Below, piece by piece: positions 1 through 11,149 of a stretch of DNA of 64,000 nt. The notes under the pieces were generated by a model. It did no database searches and had not been told where the DNA came from. It was given only the letters and a program-made list of their open reading frames with translations. The position numbers and the translations under genes were made by a program. This DNA is from Manduca sexta (lineage: Eukaryota; Arthropoda; Insecta; Lepidoptera; Sphingidae). The DNA lies in NCBI RefSeq assembly GCF_014839805.1, contig NC_051140.1:7585826-7649825 (forward strand). Reading direction: 5' to 3'. Each line of letters opens with the position of its first letter. Positions within the stretch are counted from its first letter, which is position 1.

Positions 1-288
1 AATAATAGACAGTATATAACACTACATATATAAACAGACCTGATATTATTAAGTATATTATAAAAGAATGATAAATCAGTATCAGCATTTAATATGGAAG
101 ATGTGCTTAAAATGGCGATAGGCTTGCCTGACATCACATCATGGGTCGGAATAAGCGAATAATATATACCTAAATATAGCGAAAGGTGCAATTGTTGCGC
201 CTCTGCCTACACCTTTGGGGAAGAAGGAAGAAAGGCGTGAGTATGTGTAGGTGTGTGTGATTTTTTATAATATATAACGATACAATAC
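1..288. other. Part of gene 1 intron 4
   Basis: AT-rich intron sequence with a 3' end of a SINE-2 copy at about 185-262. No further exon of gene 1 is visible before the edge. Confidence 0.6.
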
Positions 289-3200
289 CTGCCAAATAAT
301 TGCTGTTTCCCCAAGTTAACAACACCATGCCAGTATGATGATAAATATGCAGGAATGTTACCTGGTTGAATTTCTTGCGTAACACGAAAAATACCTGCGG
401 AGTTAATTTATTTATTATAAATATTCTAGTGAAATTCTATTGAATTCAAATTTAGCGCGGCTGCTTACAGAATAGCTAAATACTTTTATTTGAATTTTAC
501 TTTACGTACAAAACAATTAATGGCGCGTCTTGATTGCGAAGGGAGCGAGGTTAATGATCTTTAACTTCCTTTAAAATCTAAATTCAATTCTAATTATATT
601 TTTTGGAGAGTTTCAATAATTATAAAACACTATCAGTTAACAAATTTATCATACTAAATTTAAGTTGTTATCTTAAAGTCAAAATTAATTAATTATTAAA
701 CTTTTGAATTTTCGGCGAATTGCTTTCATTCAATTGAAAGTAAAGAGGACAATGTGTTCAAGATTTTTAACTATGCATTGTACAATGTCTGATAATTATT
801 GTTTGTCAAATAAAAATATCAGAAACTATAAATACGTTTGATCTGGTTCGCAATTGTAATATTCTTCATAATGAGTATTCCTCAAAATAAATGTGCCTGC
901 ACCGAAATAGGTTTTGTGAAATATTTATACGACATTTGCTGTCTTATCTGTTGTTTTTTTAATACATTCATTGTATCACATAATATATAAAAATGACGTA
1001 TTAAGACAAAAAATTAGAATGAAACAAAAAAAAAACATGATAATTCGTAAAATCTATTTCGTTACGTACATTTATGAGTAATACTCTAATATGAAAATTA
1101 TGTGCAATATCTTAATTTTGCAATGAAATAATGTTTAAATAGTAGCAGAAACATGCAAATGACGTCATAATATTTACCAATTAACTCGTGGTTTAACTCA
1201 CCGTGTCTAAGAGATCGGCAACTTTCAACAGGAAATATAAATAACAAATCCAAGCAATATATATTGCTTCTTGTGTGTTTGAATAGTCGACAGGTTCACA
1301 AATCCATTTGTATTTCCAGCCCCACGCGAGGTATATAGACTAGAAAATAATAAAAGGTTATGTAAAGGTTGAATAATTATATAGTTATTGGCAGTCAGAA
1401 GCGTGAACATGCATAGCTTTGCATATTTTGTATAGTGAAGGTAGGCAACGGCTTGACTGTGCTTCTGCCGTTGCATTAGTCTATGGGTAGCAGATGCTGC
1501 TTATCATCAGGAAGACTTCTTACTCTCGTTTGCCTTCAAGGCAATAAAAAAAAGATATTTTCTAAAAGTATTTTTTTCTTTTAAATACAATATTCGTTAC
1601 AATATTTGTTAAACGTAATTAAGAGCCACGCGTACTCGCTGATCCGAGTCTAGTTTCTCTCTACTGATTTATTGGAATAAGAATACATTTTTCTAAATAC
1701 GAACCTTCGAAAAAAACTATAATAGGCATCTATAAACTAATGAGTAAATTAAATTATATAAAACAAAAATAAACACATAAGTATTATGCCTTTACTGCCG
1801 AAGGGGTAGGCAGAAGGCTCCCAGACGCCCACATAGGTGACCAGTCTATCGCCATATCGGGCATAAATTTCAAACTCCATGTGATACTGACCAATAAAAT
1901 TTAAACACTGGGATTCGAACCCGGGGCATAAGAGCAGTGTCGTACCGCATACGCAATATAACTACGCCACCGAAGCAATTGTACGTCGATAAGTCGAAGC
2001 AAGAAATAAATACTTCATCATCATCAGCAGATGTTCACTCTTGAACATGGCCCTACCCCTCCCACCCTCTTGCCCCATCGGCCATTAGTTAAAAAATACT
2101 CACATTAACAAAAATGTAAAGACAGGCTACAATTTGCGCCGCGTTATATACTATGAGCACTTTGTCCAAGTTGAACGCAGGGCGATGTTTCATCCATTTC
2201 GGGCCCCATTTTAATACAAACATAAGATATAGACCCAGTAAAGTTCCTATCTGATACGGTCTCGCAACTAAAAACCATGGCATTGTCCTGGGATCTGAAA
2301 TAATATTATAGAACTTGTAGGCTTTAAATTTTAAATTAGGGACATAGGTCTGATTAGTGGCCCCACGACGCACGCGATGACGCTTGGGTGAAAATATTAA
2401 TCTGTACTTATGAAAATTTAAAGGACGAATGCATTTTATTCTTATTTTACTTTTTGGAGGGTTTTTGTGCCAGGGATTATTTATCTTTACTATTAGTAAT
2501 TTTGTTTGATTTTCAATTTTAAATTAACAGCTAGGTAAAATTAGTAGGATTTCCATATCAAACTAAGAAATATTGTTAAGTATATATTTGATTGCAATTT
2601 AGTTAGTATTATAATTATTTTTAATTCTCAGTTTAGTCAGTGTGTTCGTTTCGGTGATCTTTATAAGGAACCGTGAATTATATTATTAAAAATGTGGTTA
2701 TGCAATTTTTGATTAACACATTAATCGTGTAATTACAACGATAACATAACTGCGTTTTACTTACTGTATTATTAATCATCATTTAGGATTGTATTGACTT
2801 TCTACTTATATTTTAAAACTAGCTTCCGCTCGCAGCTTCGCCCGCGTGGATTTCGGACTTTAAAAATGGAGGAGGTGCTCAATTTGTCGGGATGTTTTTT
2901 TAATGTATGGTGGTATGCAGGTGGTCCGATTGTCCGGTCAGGGTCTGATGATGGGATTCAGTATTCACGCGTGATGGCTTATTATTAGCATATCATGTAT
3001 AACTTTGGTGTTTCTATACCGATTTCTATGATTCTTTTTTATGGAATATTTAATAATGTTAACTTTTTTAATTAGGGATGACTGAGAGTGTTATAAACGT
3101 AAGAGTAGACAAATATAATAAGAAAGCTTCGAACTGCTAAGCTAACGGGAGTTACACGTGTTATTGTGAGTCAACCATAAAAGATAGACATATGCTGTCG

Positions 3201-3464
3201 TAGGATATTTTTTACATAATTTTAAGGAGAACATTTTCGTCATACATGATTTCTGTGTAGCTTTAACCATTAAGGTAGCACACGCGACGGAAGCTTAAAA
3301 ATGGAGTAACTTCTCCCGTTTTCCCAACATTTCCCTTCACTGCTCTGCTCCTATTAATTGTAGCGTGATGAAAAGTATACTATAACCAGCACAGGAGTAT
3401 GACAAATAATTGTACCAAGTTTCGTTAAAATCCGTCGAGTAGTTTTTGTTTCTATAACGGTTAT

Positions 3465-3497
<33 letters not shown>

Positions 3498-3751
3498 AAT
3501 TTTACTAATTGCATTTTTGGCATCAGTATCGATCCCTAATCACCCCCTGATAGTTATTTTGGAAATATATTTCATGTACAGAATTGACCTCTCTACAGAT
3601 TTATTATAAGTATAGATTAAAACAATCAAGTGAGCTGTGCGTTTTTCATTCATACTTTTAGCTATAAACAATAAACAACCAAACATAACTTACCAACAAT
3701 ATCATTAAATAGTAATTTATATAACTCCCCACACTTTCTTAGGATTAACAT
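1..3751 (-). CDS. ELOVL fatty acid elongase, gene 1 (3' part beyond left edge)
   Basis: Very-long-chain fatty acid elongase family member, expected to be the condensing enzyme that extends acyl-CoA with malonyl-CoA in the ER membrane. Coding exons read on the minus strand are 3751-3694, 2294-2104, 1339-1202 and 394-289; each is bounded by AG/GT and the reading frame continues across every junction. Exon 1 starts at ATG 3751 after a good start context and encodes 19 residues plus one base. Exon 2 opens with the family's DPRT and holds two hydrophobic segments. Exon 3 ends in KVADLLDT, a version of KxxExxDT with Asp for Glu. Exon 4 has the histidine box HIYHH. About 165 of an expected 270 or so residues are visible; the HxxMYxYY and TxxQxxQ parts must lie to the left. 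The intron after LLDT differs from the two paralogues. Exon 1 is an inference from phase, donor site and length match to gene 2. Confidence 0.88.
185..262 (+). mobile_element. SINE-2 3' fragment
   Basis: Matches the tail of the SINE-2 family described at 28093-28290: a TTGCGCCTCTGCCTAC segment, a degraded CCCCTTCGGGG block, then a GT-rich tail. The 5' part with the tRNA promoter is missing. Confidence 0.6.
395..1201. other. Gene 1 intron 3, no recognised element
   Basis: AT-rich intron with a clear donor (GTGAGT at 1201-1196) and acceptor. No ORF, repeat or RNA gene is recognised. Confidence 0.6.
1788..1983 (-). mobile_element. SINE-2 copy in gene 1 intron 2
   Basis: Read on the minus strand it starts with a tRNA-like A box (GGTGGCGTAGTT), has a B box GGGTTCGAATCCC about 50 bp later, the CCCGATATGGCGAT block, and ends with CTACCCCTTCGG. 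It is a tRNA-derived SINE, not a tRNA gene, because no cloverleaf closes. Confidence 0.75.
2816..3616 (+). repeat. Interspersed repeat 'CTAGCTTCCGCTCGC' family, long copy
   Basis: Starts with the lepidopteran repeat hallmark GCTCGCAGCTTCGCCCGCGTGG. It ends with the usual 3' pieces: a 'TTTCGTTAAAATCCGTCGAGTAG' type block (about 3420), a run of CAGA repeats (3465-3495) and TTATAAGTATAGAT. Shorter relatives occur at 19805, 22500, 35826, 42232 and 44060. No coding capacity. Superfamily uncertain. Confidence 0.6.
3465..3495 (+). repeat. (CAGA)n microsatellite
   Basis: About eight perfect CAGA units within the repeat at 2816-3616, at the place where this family commonly carries a simple-repeat tract. 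Confidence 0.9.
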
Positions 3752-4391
3752 CTTGTCTTTGTCACTTTGCTTACTCCTTCAATATTTTACAAATCCGATC
3801 TACGTTTCATAAAATAATTATTTAAAAAAATATTTTTATTAGATTTTATTTAATTTTAAACCAATCGTTACAGAAACTAATGTATGACTAACCACATTCG
3901 TTACATTCATTAATTGGAACTGATTGTATCTATTAATGCAATTTGCATTAACATTATATAGCATTGTCATTGTTAAAATAAAGGGTCCTTTCTGCATGTT
4001 GAAATATATAACAAAGCAGGTATTGTCCGAAGTATTGACCAATGCAGATTTGGCAGAAACTGATTACTTCAATGCTATTTTTAACCGACTTCTAAAAACT
4101 TAATAGGTTCGTGTGTTTGTAGTTTTTTATGTATTAACACTGATTGCTTTGCGAATTGTAGGTCGATGTCTATAATTTTTTGAGTTCGGTTAATTTTCGA
4201 GAACTTCCTCCAAATGCTCCCACTACAATATGTCTTGGTTTTGGGTTTAACAGACTTCAATAGACTTCAAGCATAATAAGTTATAACAAGTAAAAGTATA
4301 AGTAATATTTGATCACTTAGAAGTGCCCCTATAAAAGGCGAATAGCAATACATAAATTGTGGTTATTTTTTATTTAATAAAAAATACTATA

Positions 4392-4597
4392 TGACGGCGC
4401 GTCTCATAAAAGACAACGTCAAGAGTGACACCGGCAGTCACTCTAGCGGAGCGTCGTGTCGACGGTAGCGGGGCCGACCATCTTTGCTTGTATTTTTGGT
4501 GGTACAGAACGGCCAGCGCACCACGGTTGCGACGAATCGCTACAAGCAGTGTATCAGTGTAATAATGAATTCGGATGAAGGCCCTCCTGCGCTTTCA
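4392..4597 (+). repeat. 5' LTR of the Ty3-type element
   Basis: 206 bp, TG...CA, identical to 9375-9580. A reading frame continuous with gag opens inside it, and an in-frame ATG lies at 4565-4567. Confidence 0.92.
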
Positions 4598-5621
4598 TCA
4601 GAAGTGGGATCGAACGGAATGCAAAATGAAGAAAAATTGTCGGATACGTCACACGCTGAAAAACTATTGAGTAACATGGAAAGGTTGCTTTCTCGGGTTT
4701 TGGCTATTCCACAAACGCCAACCGTGAGTACTAATCGTTCACCACTTTTAAAGTTTGATCCGGATGATTCTGAGTCAGATATTGATGACTGGTGTAAAGT
4801 AACGGAGATCATTGTGACAAATAAAGGCTTGGAAGGGGTTGACCTATTAATAGCCTTAACAGGAGCGCTAAAAGGTCGTGCTGGTGCATGCATAGCTAAG
4901 CTAAATTTGGAAGAAATCACTTGGAGTTCAGTCAAAGAGATTTTAATAGCCAGATTTTCAAAACCCAAACTTATCCAAGACTATTTCGACGATGTGTTGC
5001 GATTTAAAATAAGCGCTAATGAGACAGCGTCCGAATCAGCTCTACGTTTATGGAATCTTATCGAAAAGATACCTAATACTAAGATGTCTGAAGAAGTAAT
5101 AACTGGATTTGTAATTTCGGTACTGTGTCAAAAAGATAACATGATACGTCGTGAACTAAATGCACAGACAATCACGAGCCGTGCCCTATTATTCCGCATC
5201 CTTGGTGGAATATCACTGAAGAGAACGCTTGGATGCCGAAGCTCAAGAACCTGAAGCCAAGCGAGTTCGATTGGTTGAGAAGTTCTCTGGCAAGTGTCAT
5301 TACTGCGGATTGAATGGACATCGTATAGCAGAGTGTCGAAAACGACGCAATGATAGGGAAACGAAAACTCAAGAGCCTTCAAGTTCATCACGTTTAGTGG
5401 AAAAGAAGCCAGCTGTTACTTGCTACGCCTGTGGACAGCTTGGCCATGTGGCGACGGCCTGTCTGAATAAGAAGAATAGTAGTGCAGCCACAGTCAAGGA
5501 AGTCCAACAATGCGAGCACAGGCCCTCCAGAGGTACCCTAAGGACGTCATCGGGTGAGACCGTCTCCTTTCTATTTGATAGTGGTTCATCTTGTTCTTTG
5601 TACTTGGCTTCTGGGTACTGA
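4565..5621 (+). pseudogene. gag and start of protease of the Ty3-type element, frameshifted
   Basis: Retrotransposon capsid-type protein. The frame is open from within the LTR; ATG 4565 and ATG 4619, just after the LTR, are both in frame, and the second is the more conventional start. The capsid-like part (about residues 60-220) is followed by a frame change near 5225. The second frame has two CCHC zinc knuckles, CHYCGLNGHRIAEC and CYACGQLGHVATAC. It then enters the protease, where FDSG, the catalytic Asp motif, lies just before a stop at 5621. The rest of the protease continues in a third frame. Broken as read; mutation or sequence error could cause the shifts. Confidence 0.85.
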
Positions 5622-8600
5622 GCTTAAAAGTCTTGTTTATCTTAGTGGCATAGGCGGTGATGATATCCAATGCACCACCCAGGTCCAAAGCTGTGTGACA
5701 ATCGATGAAATTACAGTTAGCTTACTTTTTCATGTGGTCCCTGATACTCATATTTCCGATCCAATTATAATTGGAAGGGATATTTTTGACCAAGGGTTGT
5801 GCGTTAGGATTGACCATGATAATCTTATTTTCTTTTCAATAAAAAAAAGTAACTATTGTGACCTAAAGTCGAATAAGTTGGACGTTATGAAAATTGACAC
5901 GGATTTACAAGGAAATGATAAAAAATCGCTTATGTTGTTACTAAACAAATATTCCGACTATTTCGCTGTCGGTATTCCCTCTCGCCGGGTTTCAACAGGG
6001 GAATGTGAGATTAATCTAATAGACCCAACTAAAATTGTACAGCGGTGTCCATATAGATTAGCCCCCGCTGAAAAGTTGATAGTTAGAGAAAAGATCCAAG
6101 AATTACTCGATGCTCGGGTGATTCGCGAAAGTACCTCCCCCTTTGCTAGCCCAATATTATTAGTTGCGAAAAAGGATAACTCATATAGGATGTGTGTTGA
6201 CTATCGAGAGTTGAACTCCAATACACAGCCTGAGCACTATCCTTTGCCGCGTATTGAGGACAAATCGATCAGCTTGCCGGGGCCAGCATTTTCTCGTCGT
6301 TAGACATGGCATCAGGATTTCATCAGATAGTGGTGCACCCTGATTCAGTGGAGAAAACAGCATTTGTCACGCCCGAAGGGCAATATGAGTACCTTGCAAT
6401 GCCTTTTGGTTTACGAAATGCTCCGTCTGTATATCAGAGGTGCATCACTCGAGCCCTGAGTCATCTTAAAGATAAACCTTTGATATATATGGATGACGTT
6501 TTGTGCTATTCTGCTGACATAGTTGAAGGTTTGCAGCGCTTAGATAAGGTATTAGGCGCGTTAACTAAAGCGGGGTTCACATTCAATCTCCAAAAATGTA
6601 AGTTTATGAAACGTAAAATAGACTATTTGGGATATTCACTTCAGTCCGGTGAAATAAGACCGAATTCTCGTAAAATACTGGCGTTAGCAGATTCTCCTCA
6701 ACCAAAAACGGCTACTCATGTCAGACAGTTTCTCGGTCTTGCTTCATATTTTAGAAAATTTATCCCCGGTTTTACCCGTATTGTGGGACCGTTGTATCCC
6801 TTAACGAAACTAAAAGGACCAATTGCTTGGACTCAGAAGTATGAGCAAATACGTACTGCTATAATACGTATTCTAACATCCGAACCGGTATTAACTATTT
6901 TTGATCCCGAGCTACCAGTAGAATTGCACACGGATGCGAGTTCTGAAGGTTACGGGGCGATCCTTATTCAAAAGAAAAATAATCTTCCTCATGTCGTGGA
7001 GTATTATAGGCGACGTACGTCAGAAGCGGAATCACGTTACCATTCGTACGAACTGGAGACGTTAGCGGTTGTGCGAGCGGTAGAACACTTCCGGCATTAT
7101 CTTTACGGTAAACATTTCTTAGTTTTTACGGATTGTAACTCACTTAAGGCTTCAAAGTCAAAAAAAGATCTTACGCCCCGCGTTCATAGGTGGTGGGCTG
7201 TTTTGCAGGCGTATGATTTTGAAATTATATATCGTGAGGGGCGGTGTATGGAACACGCCGATTACCTTTCGCGAAATCCTGTACCTAATAATGTTGACAT
7301 AGTAAGCGAGAACTCATTGACAAAGAAAGTTCAATATGTTGAGCTTCATCAAGATTGGCTTTCCGTCGAACAAAAACGTGATAGTGAGATACAAGATCTT
7401 ATCACGAAACATAATGATCATAGTTTTCCCGATTCAATAGCTCAGTCATATGATGTTAGAGAAGGTATTCTTTATAGAAAAATCTGTCGAAATAAAGTAG
7501 TTTCTTGGTTGCCAGTAGTGCCGCGGTCCTTAATTTGGACATTAATTAATCATACCCATAATGAAATCCAGCATCTAGGCAAAGACAAAACAGTAGATAA
7601 ACTGTATGAATAATACTGGTTTCCACAGATGTCGAAATGCGTGCGTAAATTTGTAGATTCGTGTATTATTTGCAAAGCGTCGAAGGGTCCATCGGGAGCT
7701 CAACCCATTCAACTTCACTCAATTCCTAAAGTACCAGTGCCGTGGCATACCATCCATATAGATTTTACGGGAAAGCTCAGCGGGAAGAGCGACCGAAAGG
7801 AATACTGCTCAGTGATTATCGATGGTTTCACCAAATATGTTCTATTAGAACATACTTCTTCTCTTGACGCCAAAAGCGCGATACACGCTCTTCGCAAAGC
7901 AGTTTGTCTTTTTGGGGTACCTAAGCGAATAATTGCTGATCAAGGTCGTTGCTATATCAGCTCTGATTTTAAGAGTTTTGCGCTCAGCATAAGATTCAAC
8001 TTCACTTTATCGCGACGGGTTCCAGTAGAGCAAATGGGCAGGTAGAAAGGGTTATGCGCACTCTTAAAAGTTTGTTAACTATTGTTGAGAACGACCCCAA
8101 TAAGACGTGGCGTGATGAACTAGGAAATATCCAACTCGCACTCAACAGTACTAAATCTACCGTGACTAAATATTCACCTACTGAACTTATGTTAGGGATT
8201 CGCGCTCAGTCATTGGGCATGTCAAAACTAAACTCTGAAGCCCATGGTCAGCAAGAACGTTTAGATCTCGACACTATTCGGGACGCAGCGTCTACGAATA
8301 TTCAAAAAAGCAGCAAGGTCTGAGGCACGCCGTTTTAATAGAGGTCGAGCAATAATAAAACAGTTCTACAAGGGTGATTTCGTATTTCTTAAAAATAGCG
8401 AACGAAACCAAACTAAATTGGATAGAAAATTTAGAGGTCCATTTATTGTAACTGCGGTACTAGACAACGACCGGTATGAATTAAAAAAGCTTAGTCGGTT
8501 CTCATCGAGTATATAAGTATGCCCACGAGAATTTACGCTCAGTGCCTCAGGGTCACGATGGTTTACTTGAAATTACAACAAATCTTTTGAACTGTGACGA

Positions 8601-8811
8601 GGCCGAGACGGCGACAGACGATGAAGCGTCAGTTGATCTAGTAAACGTAACTACACCAGATCAGGGTGATACTTTAATTCCAAATAACTATGACACCTTG
8701 ACCGTGTGCTCGGATACAATGTCCGCCGATTCCCGTACTCTCACAGCTGGTTCAGACACTCTTAGTGTACATTCGGATGAGGTCATATGGGATGAAGAAG
8801 TGGTGTCTTAG
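5554..8811 (+). pseudogene. pol (protease end, RT, RNase H, integrase) of the Ty3-type element, several lesions
   Basis: The C-terminal half of protease (IIIGRDIFD) leads into RT, whose frame changes near 6285. The next frame carries the RT catalytic YMDDV, the connection, and an RNase H with HTDASSEGYGA, YHSYELE and FTDC. A TAA at 7611-7613 interrupts the frame just before the integrase zinc finger (CIICKAS). The integrase core (HIDFTG, then ADQGRCY) is followed by frame changes near 8005, 8315 and 8505. The last segment (8542-8811) is an acidic Thr/Ser/Asp-rich tail of unknown role. All domains are in canonical Ty3 order. The lesions make this a dead copy unless they are assembly errors. 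Confidence 0.88.
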
Positions 8812-8842
8812 GTGTGTTATCATTAATTCACTTTGTAGTCGA

Positions 8843-9060
8843 TCCTGGCTGAGATAGTGACATCCATTTCTTCGAAAGGATTCACTATTCTCATCCAGAT
8901 GTAGAGTTTATCCTGGTTAAGATAGTGACATCCATTTCTTCGAAAGGATTCACTATTCTCATCCAGATGTAGAGTTTATCCTGGTTAAGATAGTGACATC
9001 CATTTTTCTGAAGGGATTCACTAGTCTCATCCAGATGTAGAGTTTATCCTGGTCAAGAAG
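8843..9060 (+). repeat. 68-bp tandem repeat, three units plus a short start of a fourth
   Basis: Units begin with TCCTGG at 8843, 8911, 8979 and 9047, exactly 68 bp apart, and differ by a few bases. They lie between the end of pol and the 3' LTR of the Ty3-type element. Confidence 0.9.
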
Positions 9061-9240
9061 TGTCGTCCGGGCCACACCTGGAAAGGTTGGTTGAAGGGAT
9101 GCACTCACTTGCTCCAGATGGTATGTGTGATTTCGGCTGGTCGAAAGGACAGTGTCGTCCGGGCCACACCTGGAAAGGTTGGTTGAAGGGATGCACTCGT
9201 CCGGTCCAAGTCGTAACGTGTCTAAATCTAAATAGCATTG
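9061..9240 (+). repeat. 92-bp tandem repeat, two units
   Basis: A block beginning TGTCGTCCGGGCCACACC occurs at 9061 and again at 9153, followed by near-identical sequence through GGGATGCACTC. It directly follows the 68-bp array. Confidence 0.85.
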
Positions 9241-9374
9241 CATTTGATGTCGATAATCATATTTCATTTACAAAGTTCCTAGTTCCTTTATTGGATGGAC
9301 GAGCGGTGATTGAGAACTTCTTTGGTTTCAGAAACTTACAGACGCCCGAGGACGGTCGTATGTCAGTCTGGCCG

Positions 9375-9580
9375 TGACGGCGCGTCTCATAAAAGACAAC
9401 GTCAAGAGTGACACCGGCAGTCACTCTAGCGGAGCGTCGTGTCGACGGTAGCGGGGCCGACCATCTTTGCTTGTATTTTTGGTGGTACAGAACGGCCAGC
9501 GCACCACGGTTGCGACGAATCGCTACAAGCAGTGTATCAGTGTAATAATGAATTCGGATGAAGGCCCTCCTGCGCTTTCA
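9375..9580 (+). repeat. 3' LTR of the Ty3-type element
   Basis: Identical over 206 bp to 4392-4597. It is preceded by GTCTGGCCG and followed by the TATA target duplicate. Confidence 0.92.
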
Positions 9581-9584
9581 TATA

Positions 9585-10384
9585 TATGCATGGCCGCATT
9601 ATAAGAATAACAGTGACTTCCACTCGATTCAAAGGGATAAATAAATATAAAACCATTTATTTATAAAAAAGTCATAAGTCGTAGAAACGTTATTTTGTCA
9701 TATTGCTACCACAAAGATCAAGAGATTCGACGTATTTTATAGATTGTGGTAAGAATCTAACTGTAGACTTCTAATGGCACTCAAAATATGATAAATATGA
9801 GCTGTTCAGTCCTTAGAACGAATTTATTAGGATGATGAGCACGATGCTTTTAAAAGGTACAATATAACATGACTAGGTGCTCATGGCTTCGCGAAAAACG
9901 CTCTTCCTGCTACAAAAGGCCATAAAAAACTGTAAGAACCCAGCGCCACCTATTTAAAAGATTTGATTATTTCCTATGAGATTAATTGCCGCGATAAAAA
10001 TAGCCACGGTTTAACCGTGTACAAAATCGCATCCATATCTGTTCAGATATGGCTTTATTTTCTTATAACAAACATGTTAAAATTTTAACAAACTTTCGCA
10101 TCCATAATATTAGCAAGATCCATTATCTTCCAGAAAAATCATTGCGATGTTCCTTAATAAGATTCATTATCATCTCACGAAGTCATTGCGATGGAACATG
10201 GCTTGGAAAGTGGGGGGTTCGTTGCTAGTGCACGACATGTCTTCGCTTCGACATATATGGTATTATTAATTACTTATTCTTAAAATATCAGTCGAAAGGC
10301 GTCCCTCACCCCAAAAATTGAGATTCAAGATCACCTTTTACTTTTAACCTTCCCATGATTGTTTCAAGTTTTAATATGAATGTA
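9585..10384. other. Intergenic, no recognised gene
   Basis: AT-rich sequence. A block related to TCATTGCGATG occurs twice, near 10140 and 10183, suggesting decayed repeat DNA. No ORF of note. Confidence 0.5.
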
Positions 10385-10490
10385 TGGAATGATAGGATGG
10401 ACGAGGGCGGCCCAGAACCGGTCCCTGTGGCGCTCAATGGGGGAGACCTATGTCCAGCAGTGGACGATTCCCGGCTGAAATGATGATGAA
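10385..10490 (+). mobile_element. RTE-type LINE 3'-end fragment
   Basis: Conceptual translation of 10395-10475 gives a WRSMGETYVQQWT stretch, the conserved C-terminal tail of RTE-clade reverse transcriptases. It is followed by a short 3' end with ATGATGA repeats. 5'-truncated, as usual for LINE copies. Confidence 0.65.
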
Positions 10491-11149
10491 TGTATGGAAG
10501 AAATGCAAATGTTTGCTAATACAATTTCAGGATTTTAGCAATCATAAATATCTGTGACATAGTTTTTCTTGAATGAATGTCTTCTATCAAAATACCAAGA
10601 AAGCAAAACAAATAAAGGGCTAACTTTTCATTATCAGCCAACATTATTTTGACTATATGGACACGCACCCTTAATTTACATACAAGGAACATACCTAATA
10701 CACCGTTACAATAACTAAATGCAAATAAACTACCATGAATAGTATAAAGAAACAATGAACTTCATATTGCATTCAATACTTTCAAAGTAGCGCTATACAA
10801 GTTTTATTTTATTTATTTATATTTTTTTTGTACACCATAAGTGTTAAAAACAAACAAATATGTATATATATGATGGAAATAGTATAAACCTCGTCGGGAC
10901 AATTGGCGGTCTTATCGCTCGAGGCGATTTCTACCAGACAACCATTGGATGAAAATGATAAAAATAGTTGAAAGGGAAATTTAGGGCGTAGGTAAAAATA
11001 ATAATAGAATTAAAAATAAGATATATAACATCCTATACAAATATATACATACGCTAATATAAATAATTTACAGACAATATATACATACATTCGTATAATA
11101 CACCTATTTAATATGAATTACATAAATAAATGAGTAACAAATGCTTGTC
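10491..11149. other. Intergenic, no recognised gene
   Basis: AT-rich and without a supported gene. A GC-richer patch at about 10890-10950 resembles degraded repeat sequence. Confidence 0.5.

Larger units (their letters stand above)
4392..9580 (+). mobile_element. Ty3/gypsy-type LTR retrotransposon, coding region broken
   Basis: Bounded by identical 206-bp direct repeats that start TG and end CA (4392-4597 and 9375-9580). It is flanked on both sides by TATA (4388-4391 and 9581-9584), a 4-bp target duplication. Inside, in order, are gag with two CCHC knuckles, protease, reverse transcriptase, RNase H, integrase and an acidic tail, followed by two blocks of tandem repeats. No env-like ORF is seen. 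At least five frame changes and one in-frame stop break the coding region, so this copy cannot be autonomous as read. The motif TCAGAAGTGGGAT follows the 5' LTR directly and is a likely primer-binding zone. The element lies 640 bp upstream of elongase gene 1, in the opposite direction. Confidence 0.92.

Noticed and set aside
1920..1980. tRNA gene, because of GGGTTCGAATCCC
   Set aside because: This B box and the ones near 28145, 32770 and 58490 belong to SINEs; no acceptor stem pairs and the same body recurs in each copy.
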